A DNA stretch of 64,000 bases from Sympetrum striolatum. Taxonomy: Eukaryota > Arthropoda > Insecta > Odonata > Libellulidae. The notes below the pieces were generated by a model. It ran no database searches and was not told where the DNA came from. It saw only the letters and a list, made by a program, of their open reading frames with translations. The stretch is from assembly GCA_947579665.1 (NCBI GenBank), contig OX388345.1, forward strand, positions 66,269,454 through 66,333,453, read 5' to 3'. The translations under genes were made by a program, and so were the position numbers. Below are positions 35,874-47,851 of the stretch, piece by piece (position 1 is the first letter of the stretch; every line of letters begins with the position of its first letter).

Positions 35874-38149
35874 ATTGACAATTTCGAAGATTTATTAGGG
35901 TGTAAAATTGATGAGGTACAACGTTAAGTCTTTATTTGCAAGGAATTTCTGGTATTCTTTAATGATGTTTCAATCGAGACGAACAAAACGAATACAAAGT
36001 GATGCAACTTAATGAGTCGTTACGTAACAATAATTGCGTCCAATAAACAATAATGGAGATTGTAGGAATGCAAGTCGAAAGAAAACAATTCAATGATAAA
36101 TGTCAATGAAGCCCTATGAACAAGAGCACGATTTTCCTGGTTTTAAAGCATTGTCCCTTTCCATTTTTCTACTCTCCCGGTTTAATGGAGAACCTCTGAT
36201 AAAAGATATTATAAGAGATGCAAAGATTTCATTGTTAGAAAACATTTAAACGCAAGCTTTCATAAAGTAAGGACGCCTAACACACTGTTTTAATAGCACA
36301 TTAAATTGACTCAGACTAAGTTCTAAGGCAACGTCCTTGTTTCGTCTCTGTAAGCACGTCTCAGAATTTAAGAAGTCCCTGTTTATTACTATCAGAGTAC
36401 GGTAACCCTACTTATAGAACGTAAGAAACACTTCAGTATCTTTCAAACGACCTTTTTGCGATACGTAAATCGGAACTGAGCTATTCATTAATGGAATAAT
36501 GTAATGAACCCGTCGCGCGTATTAATATCTTCCAATATTAGGGTAATTAAACGGAACTTGTCGTATTTGATAATTTTATTAGCACACGCCCTTCGTCGGA
36601 ACTCGAAACAGACATATGTTCGTTAATAATTTTATTTCGCAATAAAATTGCATTCATTGATGATTAAACTCGGGTGTATCTTTAAAAAGATACACTTAAA
36701 ATTAGTAACTTTACAGGTGAAATTGATGGAATTTCAAAAATAAATAACGTTTATTTTCGATTTCGCTAAAAATGCAATGTTTAAGAATATTATCCATGTT
36801 TGCTGATATTGTTTTCTCATTGAATTTCCTTTACTTTATTCTTTTACGAGAATAATTCCGTGCTAATGAAGTCTAACAATTATAAAGAAAAAATGTATGT
36901 GATCAATCCGTTATCAAACGCATATTTTGCTTATAGATATTTATGATAACTCAACCAATTACCCTTAAATAGTAAAGTGCAGAGGAAGATGTACAGACTT
37001 TATGTTTTTTTTATTCTTTTCGAGGAAAAAGACCTAGGAATGATAAATTTGCAATTTTAAATGTAGGCAATTCTAAATAAAACCTTTCCAATTTTTAACT
37101 CTTTCAGTCCGATTAACTAACCTTGTACAACCTCAGAAAACAATGAATTTTTCGTCATTCATACTCAACCAAACAACTGTAGAAACTAAAGTAATGTGAC
37201 TGAAAACTACAATAATTGAAACGGAATGCATCACTCATTTTTAAATTTTTACGAAGGTTCTTCTTTACAAAAGAATTTTTGAAGAATTTCGATGCACCCT
37301 GAAAGTTCTTCCATGAACTGAATTCCACTGATTATTAGATTAGCATCAGTACTTCAATTTTCCAAATCAAGATTGCATTTGCTGTATTTTTTCATAACAG
37401 CATTCAGCTCGTCTTCTACAACTTTTTCATCCTACATCCCGACTAATGGGACCGGCTCCATTTCAACAAATATGAATTTATATTCTCCTGTTCTCTTTGT
37501 ATCTCTTATGCCCAAATTTCCAAATTCTCCTCGTATCTCCCAATGCAATAAGAAAATATCTTTCGCTTATTTTTATAATAGCGTATAGTAAAAATTCTAA
37601 TTGCATAGAAAAATATTTGTAAGAGATCGATTTTTAATTCAGATGATAATCAATGTAGACCAATTCTCGAACCGCAGAGTAAGCTTTAGAATTATATACC
37701 TCAATTTTGCTGAAAGTTTGGTTTTTCTGCAAGGTATAGTCGTTGTTCCGCATTTGTGTAATCATAACCGAGTCGAGAATTTCCGCGAATTTATCGAGTT
37801 TTGATTGGTTTCACACCGTCTCAAAGTAAGTGGGAGAACGACATTGACTCTTAATGCACATAATTTTAAAGAAAAATAAATGTCCTTTAAAACGATGTAT
37901 AACTTATTTAAATATAATTTCAGAAAAGGAAAGCCTTTAAGTCCAGGTCTGCACTATATTTGGTCCGACATTAATTTCCCTGAAGTTAAATTAGTTAAGA
38001 AATATCGCTAACACGTTGCCAACATTTCTTTTAGACATCGATAGAGATAGTGTGTTTAAGTTATAATAAAATCTATCAGTGGTGTTTATTTTTCTTCCTA
38101 ATATCTTCTAACTTCCTCCTTCTAAATTATTGGTATCTATTAGATAGAT
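35874..38149. other. AT-rich non-coding stretch
   Basis: No gene or repeat structure recognised. Confidence 0.45.
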
Positions 38150-38620
38150 AGACCGTTTATGCAACTGCGATGAAGCATGATCACTTCATCCAAAAGCACG
38201 GTATGTGCCGTACCAGCTATTTCCACGTACGTTTCATCCCGTTCGTGTATAAGAGGGATGGAACCTCGCTGTGTGTGCATGTGCTGTAAGATCTTCAAAA
38301 AGCGAACTTCATTTCATGTATCGACGATTCGCTCCTCACAAGAAGAGACGCCATTGTCTCCTCACCAATCTTTCGGAGTACAAACGTTTCAAGAAGCATC
38401 GAAACGCAGACACTCAGTGTTTCAAGACTGTATTGTTCCTATACATCGGAGGAAGTTCTCCGAGAAGTTTTTATGAAGAAGGCTTCGTTGTCATTTTCAT
38501 TTACTGTCGTCAGCACCACGAGACTTCACCGACTGACGGCCATCTTCCTGTTCGAGTTTGGTTCGTCCGCGTGAAGGAATTCTGTCACTCATTTGGAATT
38601 GCTCTGAAATAGATTGACTG
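38150..38620 (+). other. CpG-rich patch with two overlapping open frames
   Basis: Two plus-strand frames overlap: 38177-38476 (99 codons) and 38271-38612 (113 codons). Neither shows a recognisable domain; both are rich in Arg, Ser, Cys and His. Composition is unlike the AT-rich flanks, so this may be a regulatory island, a non-coding transcript or a decayed coding segment. Confidence 0.25.
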
Positions 38621-39097
38621 ACTACAAAATGTCCTCTATTGTTTCTTTGTTACTCTATGACTGGGGTGAAGTATGCTTAACAATCGCATTACCAGTTTAT
38701 ACGATCAGTTTTTGGTGTAGCATCTTCCTCCTCTTATTACGAAATACGTATTTAGTTATCGGAGAGTCATTTCCTTAAGATTATTATAATCAGGAATTTC
38801 TACCGCAATTAAGATGAATTTAGGATTGCGGTTATTCAGTAGTCGAATATCGAGTCATTATTTCTCTGAATATTGTAGATATTTATATTATGCCATGCAT
38901 ATCCGATGATATAATCGTATCGTCATACAAGTAATTCGTTGTAAGGACGAGATCAATTCATACTACACGTATTATGAAAAATCTGGGTATTGGGTGACGT
39001 AGGGGTTACAAGATTTATGAATCTGTTGTATTTACAGCGTTTATGAATCGGTGTACTGCAAGAAACTTCTTACTATTAGTGTTCCGTGCTGTTTTCA
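38621..39097. other. AT-rich non-coding stretch
   Basis: Nothing recognised. Confidence 0.4.
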
Positions 39098-39675
39098 AAG
39101 AGTATTCGATTTTATTCTCACTCTGCGTAATATTATTTCGCTGTGTATGTATTTTATTTTTTCATTGGAAGTCAGAATAAAATAATTTTCAACATTTATC
39201 CCGCAATATTTTTTCTTTTGATTAAAAGAGAATTTGATTCGAAACTAACGAATCTGCATAAGTGAGCTGCAAAGCTAGAGTTACAAAACAAGTGTTTCTC
39301 GCAGAAAAAATTGTTGATTGATGTTATTGAAGTTTCTGTATTATAAATAGTATTTAATATGATATGGTATGGTATATGGTCTTTGTACAGGTCTTCGATC
39401 TCAGTTTTATTCGACGTAATATTATTTCGCCGTGAATATATTTTTTTGTTAAAGTCACAGTTAAATAATTCATAGATTACATTCTGCAGTATATTTTCTT
39501 TTAATTAAACACGAATTAGATCTGAAACTGGTAAATTTTTAAGTGAGTTACAAAGTTAGTGTTAGAAAACAAGCTACTGAAGGTGAAAAAATCGTTGATT
39601 TTTATTACTGGATAAATGTATTATAAAGGCATATTGTGGTATATATATAATGGTAGATGGACTCTGCATATAATG
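39098..39675 (+). repeat. Old tandem duplication, ~289-bp unit
   Basis: CGTAATATTATTTCGC occurs at 39126 and 39415 (GTAATATTATTTCGCYGTG in both). Further matched blocks follow in the same order: TTTTCTTTT(G/A)ATTAAA, GAAACT, AAGTGAGYT.CAAAG, AAACAAG, TGTATTATAAA and TATGGTATATGG/TGTGGTATATAT. The copies abut and are roughly 70% alike by eye. Confidence 0.7.
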
Positions 39676-39759
39676 CTGTACCATTCTGAATACTTAACGT
39701 CGAACGATCCCCTTGCAATGAACAGGGTATAATATTCCCACGAAAGATTTCGCAGTGGA

Positions 39760-40660
39760 AGGAAGTTGTTCTTGCGTACTCGCCGCATCTTGTTACTCCG
39801 CGTTCACTCCTGTTTTGTATTTTCTGCGGAACCCCTCCTCACAACCATTTCCAGCGACCCCCCGTGCAGAAAGGGGGGGAACTAAACACGGATCGACTCA
39901 TTTCGGTAATTACTAAGATGGCGGGTCGGCGGCTTCGATGCTCCACATGCTCCACATCCAAAAAGAGAGATCATTTTCAACTTTTCACAGACGCAGCATA
40001 AAAAAATCTATCGCCGAGCCTTTCGCTACCCTTCGAATCTCGCTCCCACATTCCGCCTCTTTATTATGCCCTCCCCCCTTCGTTTTCAATACCCCTCTGC
40101 AGCCCCTCATAGCATCGCATCCCCCCTCTCCCCCTGCATAACTCAGCATCCTCCCTTCTTTGCCAATGCAACGCCGCCGCAATATTTCTCATCATCTTTC
40201 TATCTCCGTATCTCTCTCCAACACAGCTGTTCGCTGACCGTCCCTCACCGAGCTCAATACTTCCACCGACCTACCTTCCCTTTCCAAAGAGACGGGCCCC
40301 AAGCGCATGCGCCATCGCCTGCTCATAGGGAGCAGCGAGAGAAAAAAGGCCGCTCTGGGTGCAGGCTTACGTATTTACAAATGATTTAGAGTAGTTGCAA
40401 TTAGAGGGGGATATTTATAATAAGAAGGCAGGTTGGGGCAGCGGGAGGGAGCACCGAGTTCGGGTGATGGCCGTCAGAGTCCGCCACGTTTCGCGGTGCG
40501 CGAGGAGAGAGATCTGGCGGCGGATGGAGGAATCTGAGGGGACTCGGTGCGCGGCTGAAGAATCAATATAGGGCGGGGAGAGTTTCGAGCAAAAGATACA
40601 ATGGCTGGGGTTTCGGTGTGTTTTTATTCTACGAGGTTCTAACAAACGAACGGTTCTTGT
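39760..40660. promoter_or_regulatory. CpG-rich, promoter-like island with YY1-type and NRF1 motifs
   Basis: This is the most GC- and CpG-dense part of the window. AAGATGGCGG (39915-39924) matches the YY1/Pho core seen at start sites of housekeeping promoters. GCGCATGCGC (40303-40312) is a perfect palindromic NRF1-family site (erect wing in flies). GCACCGAGT (40451-40459) and ACTCGGTGC (40542-40550) form an inverted pair. Pyrimidine-rich DNA fills 40060-40160. Open frames on both strands (39938-40141, 40066-40389, minus 40415-40645) are low-complexity and unrecognised. A promoter for a broadly expressed gene is the simplest reading; its direction is undetermined. Confidence 0.45.
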
Positions 40661-42410
40661 TCACCTCTTCGTAGCGCATGTTTACTCGATTCGAAACCAT
40701 AAATACTCCATGCCGAATATGGAGTCGGTACCTCGCAGAAAAGCTGTTCAAATGAGCATTCATTTCCGCTGGATTGCGTTAGTCAACACTCGAAAAGCTA
40801 CTGGGAAAAAAAGCAGAGGAGGTATTCCAATGCGATGTTCAAAGAAAAGTCAGTAGTATGAAACATCTCCACGACCTGGGTAAAATCGCAGTTTTGTTAT
40901 CCTTTCTTAAGAAGGGCCGTCGAAAACTACAATAAAATCGCAAATAATCTACTAATGAATGCCAATAAAGTGTTCCGAGATGAATTATCATAAATTCAAT
41001 TGATGCTGTTGATTAAGAAACGCATATTCAGAGCCTTAAAGCCGAGATAGTTTTGCATACGTCGTAAGTTGAATATTTTGATTCAGCAAGCTCTTGTACC
41101 GAAATTCGCTATTTAAGGTACCTGTGTATACAAAGCAACACCCACATCATGAATTATACTTATCAATACCTAAAAATTCATTATCATCTCTAAATCAATT
41201 GCACAGGTGAAAGTAAGAACAGATATTGCATTAACGGAAGTTTACCCTCAAAATTTGAAGGTGACGTACCTATAGGCCGTGCTGTTTAACTTCAAGGTAA
41301 TGCTCCCGTACAATTCGCCCCTTCAAACATTGCCCATTAGGTGCTGCCAAACCAAATAAAACATAAATATCAAATTCCGTGAGTTATTGATTCTATTCAC
41401 GTGGCCGTTTTGAAATTTTTGAATTTTCCTGAAATTGAACCCAATATATTATTGGCACTTGGCTAGTCTTTCCGGATTCCTGCTTTTATTACATTGTCAA
41501 ACTTCAGCAAGAGATTCAGGTAAATGAAAAACCTAAGAAAGTTTCTGAATACAAAAGAATTCCAGGATTTTTACATTCTATTTGCAACCGAGGAAGATTG
41601 TATCAAATACGGATATAAAGATAAATTTATTTCTCCAGATTGATGTTTTCTTGATGTTCATAGTGAGGTATGTTCTACATTTAATGCTCAAAAAGAAATT
41701 TTTTAGAAAAAGTGAGAGAACAAATTTCTCAGACTGACTAGATACTGACATAGAATCTTCAGTACGTTAACGTTGCTACCAGTAAATTAGTTCAGGGAAT
41801 GAATTGATTTAGAAATAAAAGAATTCTTCGAATATCTGGAACTATCAAAAATGGCTAAGTTATAATAATTGAGTAAGAAAATGCTAAAAGTCGGAAATAT
41901 GGAAAATTTCTTATAGAATTATTTAAGTTTCTTACATGGAGAATGTTTCCAAGAATTCCTGCATTACGAAATCGTTTGCTGAAATGAGAGGCTGGAAAAG
42001 GTTTATCTTTTACAAGAAATGCGTAGTTAGACACGGGTATTTTATGCTGGATTTTATTTATATGCAGCAATACATATTTTGTACAACATGTTGAATTAGT
42101 TTGGGTCGATTCTCCTTTCTACTTATCTGAATAGATAAGCCATGGTCATAAACTGCAGGAATCTACTAATCAGTACAGCTCACTGATTACTTTCCATTCC
42201 GTAGAAAAACAATCATCGTAGAAATAATGGGGATGTTTCGAAACAAAATATAACCGAATCCAGAAAGGTGTAAACCCCTATTATTCAACAAATGTAATTT
42301 CATGATCCTGTAATTGAAGAACCTAAAACTTATAATTATCAATCAGTTGTATTTCATGACAAAATTATCCCAAAACTTTTTCACCGCCATTTCTAGTATC
42401 AGTATTATTA
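40661..42410. other. AT-rich non-coding stretch
   Basis: No gene or repeat structure recognised. Confidence 0.45.
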
Positions 42411-42512
42411 AAACTGCTTCGACAACTTAGGTCATTTCGCACCTACCACCGGGAATCGAACCCAGGACCGCTTTCATCAAAGGCAAACGCGCTGTCCGCA
42501 TTCGTTCGTCCA
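42411..42512 (-). mobile_element. tRNA-derived SINE, copy 2
   Basis: On the minus strand, GACAGCGCGTTTGCC, GAAAGCGGTCC, a B box GGTTCGATTCC and GGTGGTAGG are followed by the shared distal block ending TCGAAGCAG. The order matches copies at 20567-20674 and 58889-58995. The A-box end is the most degraded part. Confidence 0.75.
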
Positions 42513-42733
42513 GATTCGCTGAAACAAGGTACACACGCAGTTATCTACGATTCGGTCGTCCTTTGATGCTGTATAGTACGTTAAAAAGGTTTCCTATGAG
42601 GCTCAGCCTGGCGAAATGTTCCAATGTGGGAATGAATTTCATTATGAAAGGATTCATTATCAAATCAAACTTGCCGTACTCAAAATAAATCAACCATTTT
42701 CCTCTTTTTAAACAACAGGTTACATTACAAGGG

Positions 42734-43362
42734 TGCCCTAGTGGAAATCCTTAATGGTTTCCATTAAAATTTTTCAATACATTTCTGATAAAAATTTTAT
42801 TGGTTTCCTATAGGGTTTCGGCCATTCGTTTCTATTGGTTTAAACGAAAACCTATTGTTTTCTATTGTTTTAAACAAAATCCTATTGGTTTCCTAATGGT
42901 TTTCTACTGATATTCCTATTGATTTTCTAATGGAATCTTGATCGAAAGTTATCATGAATTTCATGAATACATTTAAGAAACTTTCACTAACTTTCTGTAA
43001 TACAACACGCACATTTGAAATAATAGTTTACAAAAGGCGCAATATGTTAAAGTTCCATAAACTCTTCTAATGTTCATTGATATACCTCAGGAATATTCTC
43101 CAATATGCCGGAATCCAATAAGATAAGCGTGATTCCTAATACTAATACACACCAATGAAGATACAACAGAAAACCAAAAGGCGCCAATAAGATGATATAA
43201 AACGTCCCAATAGGAAATGCCAAGCTTCCTAGTTCCAATACAAACCAACTAAGTCACCAATAGGAAACAATAAAAACTAACAGAAACCAATATAAGCTAA
43301 TTAAAACCAGCATAAACCAATAGGAATACCTATAGGATCCTAGGAAAACATTCAACAGGGTG
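42734..43362. mobile_element. Foldback element with arms of degenerate CCTATTGGTTT units
   Basis: The left arm, about 42745-42935, repeats CCTATTGGTTT and variants (TATTGGTTTCC, CTATTGGTTTAAAC, CCTATTGTTTTC, CCTAATGG). The right arm, about 43105-43355, carries the inverse, AAACCAATAGG (for example CCCAATAGGAAA, CACCAATAGGAAAC, TAAACCAATAGG). The ends are weakly alike: CCCTAGTGGAAA on the left and, inverted, CCCTGTTGAATG on the right. The middle of about 170 bases has no unit. No coding capacity and no clear target duplication. Architecture parallels the 17504-17860 element with an unrelated unit. Confidence 0.65.
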
Positions 43363-43659
43363 ATGCGAAGAACTATCAAAGCTGCTCTCGATGATTTCAG
43401 TTATTATCATTGCCATCAGAGAAACTCATTCTTCTACTCCTATTGCTTGGCTAATTAGAATTGCTTTACAGTTTATCATTGCAATATATTCATAAGAACA
43501 TATACATTAATAAATCACCTGCTGTCGATAAATGAATCGGTGATATTCCTCAATCTGGTATGTAGCTTTCTATTTTTTTAATAAGGTTATTAAGACTATT
43601 AAGAAATATCAAAGAGGTTATTAATTTTGTATCTTCGTGCACGCAATATCACATTGCAA
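43363..43659. other. AT-rich non-coding stretch
   Basis: Nothing recognised. Confidence 0.4.
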
Positions 43660-44290
43660 ATATCACCCCCTTTGTTTTCATCGCCGTGATACGAGGTCAA
43701 AAGGTCAAGTTTGCGTCCCTTTCTCGGGGATCTACGCCATTCCACCCCCGAGTTACCCTTTAGCGAGAACGTCGATCGACTTTAAGCAGAAGAAGGGCCA
43801 CCGATCCGCGGCCGCTTTTAAATCAACCCTCCGGAGCGTCCTCTTTAAGCGGACCGTCAGAGGATCCCAAATTCCCGGAAACTGCAAGCTTTCACTCTTT
43901 CGTCTTTAACGCCCGAATTTAGATCGACTTTCGTTGGAGCGGCTTTATCGAACGTGACGTCAGAATCTGATGTTTACATCTTGACTGCGTAGTTGTTTTT
44001 GCGGGCGACGTTTTCGGTAATCCCTTTGTCGCACGACGCAGAAACAATGGCGGTCCGCTCTCGTGTTGCCAACCGGGGCCAACGGCCTCCGTGAAAAGAA
44101 AATTTTCGGCTTTTTTTCTTTTAATGGGCCCCTAGAGGACGGGAGATAAAGCACGGGGCAATGGGAGAGAAGCTGGAAAGAGAGCCTTGTTTTGTAGATA
44201 CTAAAAATTCCTGTTAAGGGCCGACTCATCAGCAGTAATGATCGAGGAAGGTAGCAAGGAAAAGGCTTAGGCATAACTCGACATCGTAAA
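43660..44290. promoter_or_regulatory. CpG-dense island with DR2 nuclear-receptor and CRE sites
   Basis: AGGTCA at 43694-43699 and again at 43702-43707 form a direct repeat spaced by 2 (DR2), the layout bound by nuclear receptors. A perfect CRE, TGACGTCA, sits at 43955-43962. CpG is dense from 43680 to 44100, including CCGATCCGCGGCCGC. Open frames on both strands (plus 43637-43909, minus 43960-44274) are unrecognised. Regulatory function is inferred from motif match and composition; no adjacent exon was identified. Confidence 0.4.
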
Positions 44291-45674
44291 TTTTCTCCAC
44301 AGGACGACGAGGAGTTCGAAAGCAGCGTATTTTGTGTTTCAAAGAACTAAATACCACGTTCCTTTTTGTTGGTGTTCCTCGGAGTGAAATTCAATCGATA
44401 TCGTGTGTCATTAATCGTACTAAAGTTTCGTGAGCTTACACCTCCGGTAATAAAACTATGACAGTATATCAAAGGGTCAACGTTACAGATATATAGAATA
44501 CGTATTTAATTCAAAATGTTGTCAACAGGCTCCCCCTTATTATAACAGTAATTTTGTTTGATTTGCCTTCTTTCATAAAGCTCAAGCCGAATTTTGTGGT
44601 GCCAAAGAGGAAGTTGGGTGTAGAAAATAAGCCCTTGGTGCATTGTATAATTTCTAAGAGCAACAAAGGTTCATAATTTTAAAATGTATTTTGTTTTAGA
44701 GCTGCTATACTAACTATATAGTGTCGATCGAGCTCTAGTTTGGAAAATTGATGGAACAGGGATACAAAACTATTTTTCTCTATTAATTTATATTGTTTCT
44801 TCTTCTTTCGTCGAATTACGTTGAGGCAAACTAAAAACACGTCCTTTATTGGGCCGAAAAATATGAGTCAATTGATATATCCCGTGCTGGAAAATAGTTG
44901 AGAGTCCTAAGAAAGAGAAATTTCTGATTTTAGGCGCCAAAAAAAGCCGTAATTGCAGTAAAATGCCGCAAGGGTGATTTAAAATTGATAAATAAAGAAA
45001 TTAAACAACAGTGGGAGTATCGACATCAGTTTGTCCAAGCTTGCACTCTGGTGATACTGTGTTTTATGATGGAATCTAAATCGGTAATGGCCTAATCTTG
45101 GGCCATAATAATCAGGTTCCTCAGAGAAAAAGAAAAAAAAAAGAAATGGGTCCTTAAAGTTTTCCTTTTGTAGTTCCGAAAACACCTGTTTTTGCCTTCC
45201 AAAATAACTCGGCAACATGTTATTATTTCTTAAGTACGCGCCATTTTTTCCTCAGAAACGAGGCTTCGAGTAATCTAATGATGTCATTTTCGGGTGATAA
45301 AAAACCGGCACTCTGTATCATTATCTTAACGCTGTTTGCTCTTCCTTTTCGCCAATTAACAAGGGAAAATAACTGTAAAAAAACTGCAAGTAGATGGCGG
45401 TAGCTAATCCGTGATTTACCTCTCTCTATAATAAAGTGGGCGCTCTTCAAACGTAATACAGGTTACAAGTCTTCTGCACCAACCATCTTTCGCCGAGCAC
45501 CGGCTTTCGTCAAGATCAATATCAAGTACGAATAAATTTAGACTCATTGAGATGCTGAGAGGATGAAGCTCATTAGGCGGAATTAAATTCAAAAATACAT
45601 CTTATCAAAAAGGTTTACCCAAGGAAAAAACGACGAAGAAATAAAAGGTTTACTTTCCACAGAATTTATTTATG
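44291..45674. other. AT-rich non-coding stretch
   Basis: No gene recognised. A purine run (GAGAAAAAGAAAAAAAAAAG) lies near 45124-45144. Confidence 0.45.
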
Positions 45675-45708
45675 CAACCATGGTTTCGGCGCAATACACC
45701 ATCATCAT
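45675..45708 (-). repeat. Recurrent core repeat, minus-strand copy
   Basis: CAACCATGGTTTCG (45675-45688) followed by CACCATCATCA is the reverse complement of TGATGATGGTG...CGAAACCATGGTTG, matching the minus-strand copies at 15471 and 24078. Confidence 0.65.
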
Positions 45709-46965
45709 TCTTTTTCATTTTTTTTAATGAGATTCCCCAGTTTCGCTTATTACTTTTACTTTGTTTACCCGTGGAACTAATGCCCGTACTGAGTATCACT
45801 AATGCATTTGGAAATTTTATATCATCGTCCTCATCTTTAAAAATGGACGTGATTTCGAAGAATCGTATGATGACTTTTAGTATCTGAAAATCTATTACTG
45901 CGATTCCTTGATTCTAATGTAATAATTACAGTAATACCTCGGAATGACTTACACATTCGCTACATTCTCCACCTTAGTTACGCTTGTTTCATTGTTTGTA
46001 ACTGTAGACAAAATTAAAGTTTATAAGTCGTAAAAATCAGAAGTGTGAGAACTGACTGAATTTCATACATAACCAACTGTTCGTCTTTCAAATTCCAAAG
46101 ATAGGTTTTTATACTGAGCTGAGTCAAATTTGTATAATTTAAAACAAACTTATCTGTGGTGTTTTCCAATTGACATTTTTCCAATGCGTGCTTCTCATTA
46201 TTATTTATGATCTTGATGTTTTTTAAGCAGCTTGACGACTTTCGTTCGATGAATATAACAGTTAACTGAGGCTACGTTTTAAACGCAACTAAACTATAAT
46301 GAGTATTGCCCACCCCGTGATTAGATTTTCTAATCTAATTTACTTACTTTTTAATAGAAAAATGAGTTATTGCCTGCTTAGAATGATTCGATGAGGATCG
46401 TATTCTTAATGTATTCTTTACTTTGAAGAACAATTATCGTAGTATGGTTTCGGCCAACACGATATTAAAGGTATTATATAATTAATTAAACACGATGTTT
46501 TAGGTAGTTAACACTAAAAATACCTTTGAAAAATATCTCAATCTCACTACATAACCTGCATTATACGTATGGTGCCCTGACATTTCAGTACTTCCACGGT
46601 GAGGGGAATGAAGTCACGAATTCAGAACCAGTGCACATTTTCAGTTCAATATTAATATTTTCTATGAGCCTCATTTTTTACTCAGAAGGTAAAATCATCC
46701 GTTGATGACAATTTATCTGTAGCAGGGATCTAAAAATTATGGCCTCAGTACCGCTTAAGTAGCACGCGAAGTAACTGTAAAAATGAAAGGAATATAGAGC
46801 TGAAGAATTCACGTAAGCTACTGAAAATTAATAGGCTCTATTCTAAAACTCATGTTTCTATTCATGTGTAACAAATCCGAAATAACGTCAGAGGAAGGCG
46901 ATTTCGTCTAATACACCAACCTGTACGATGTATTGAAAGATCTCGAGTTTTCCTGGCGTATGCTG
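45709..46965. other. AT-rich non-coding stretch
   Basis: No gene or repeat structure recognised. Confidence 0.4.
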
Positions 46966-46994
46966 CAGATGAAGTCGAGTCCCGACTTCATCTG
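46966..46994. repeat. Perfect 12-bp hairpin with 5-base loop
   Basis: CAGATGAAGTCG (46966-46977), loop AGTCC, CGACTTCATCTG (46983-46994). A run of seven T's follows near 47030. No known family; it is too short for a microRNA precursor. Confidence 0.8.
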
Positions 46995-47851
46995 AACGAT
47001 GTAACTTCAGCCAAGATAGCAAAAATTCTTTTTTTACTAACGAGCTGTGTCGAAGAAATTCATGCAGGGAATGGTACCGTGGAAATAGTCACTGTTCATG
47101 CGTTCTCAACCATTTTGGCATAAATGCTACCTAATGCTACAATAGAGTGTAGAATGCAATTTCGAGTGATTTCTTTTAAAATCCTGAAATAGTATCTATA
47201 AAAATTCCGAATGAAGCAGCAGAAGCAAAAATCTTGTTTTTCAGTGCAGTTTCCCTCCCAAAATAATCTATGCATTTTTTAAAATGCATTCGTTAAATTT
47301 GTTGTCAGTTTCTGGTTTTGATATATAGTATAATGTTATAATTCTGTATAATTAGAAACAAACAACTAGGAATGAATGGTCGTGTATGAATTATAGTGTA
47401 GTGGTCGTTCTTTAAAGTTCTGTAAAGGTCGTCCTCCAAAAATTGTCCAAACGTGGTCAACTCAATTGAGTTGACGACCTTTGGCCTACATTTCGTCATT
47501 TCATTTGAGATCAAGGATTTACAAGAAGAATCTAAGTACCAGTTGTAGATTAGAAGTAGATTGAAAACACTCAAACAATTCATTTCACTTTTCATGATTG
47601 GTACTGAACTCGCTACTTGGATCACTGTTCTGGAAGTGTTTTTCTTGAATTTTTGTTTTTCCCAATCCTGTGCATCTCACCTGTTAAGGGAAAGAACATT
47701 TATAACAATATTCACCTATGGGGCCTATGGTGCTAGTAGATAGCATGTCGATAGTCTATCGATATATTTTTAATCTCGTAAAGTGGTTTTCCCCAAACAC
47801 ATTTGTTTGGAGTAACCAAGGCATATTTAAAACGAACATTTGAGAGTTGTT
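46995..47851. other. AT-rich non-coding stretch
   Basis: Nothing recognised apart from a small CCAAACA...TGTTTGG inverted pair near 47793-47810. Confidence 0.4.
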
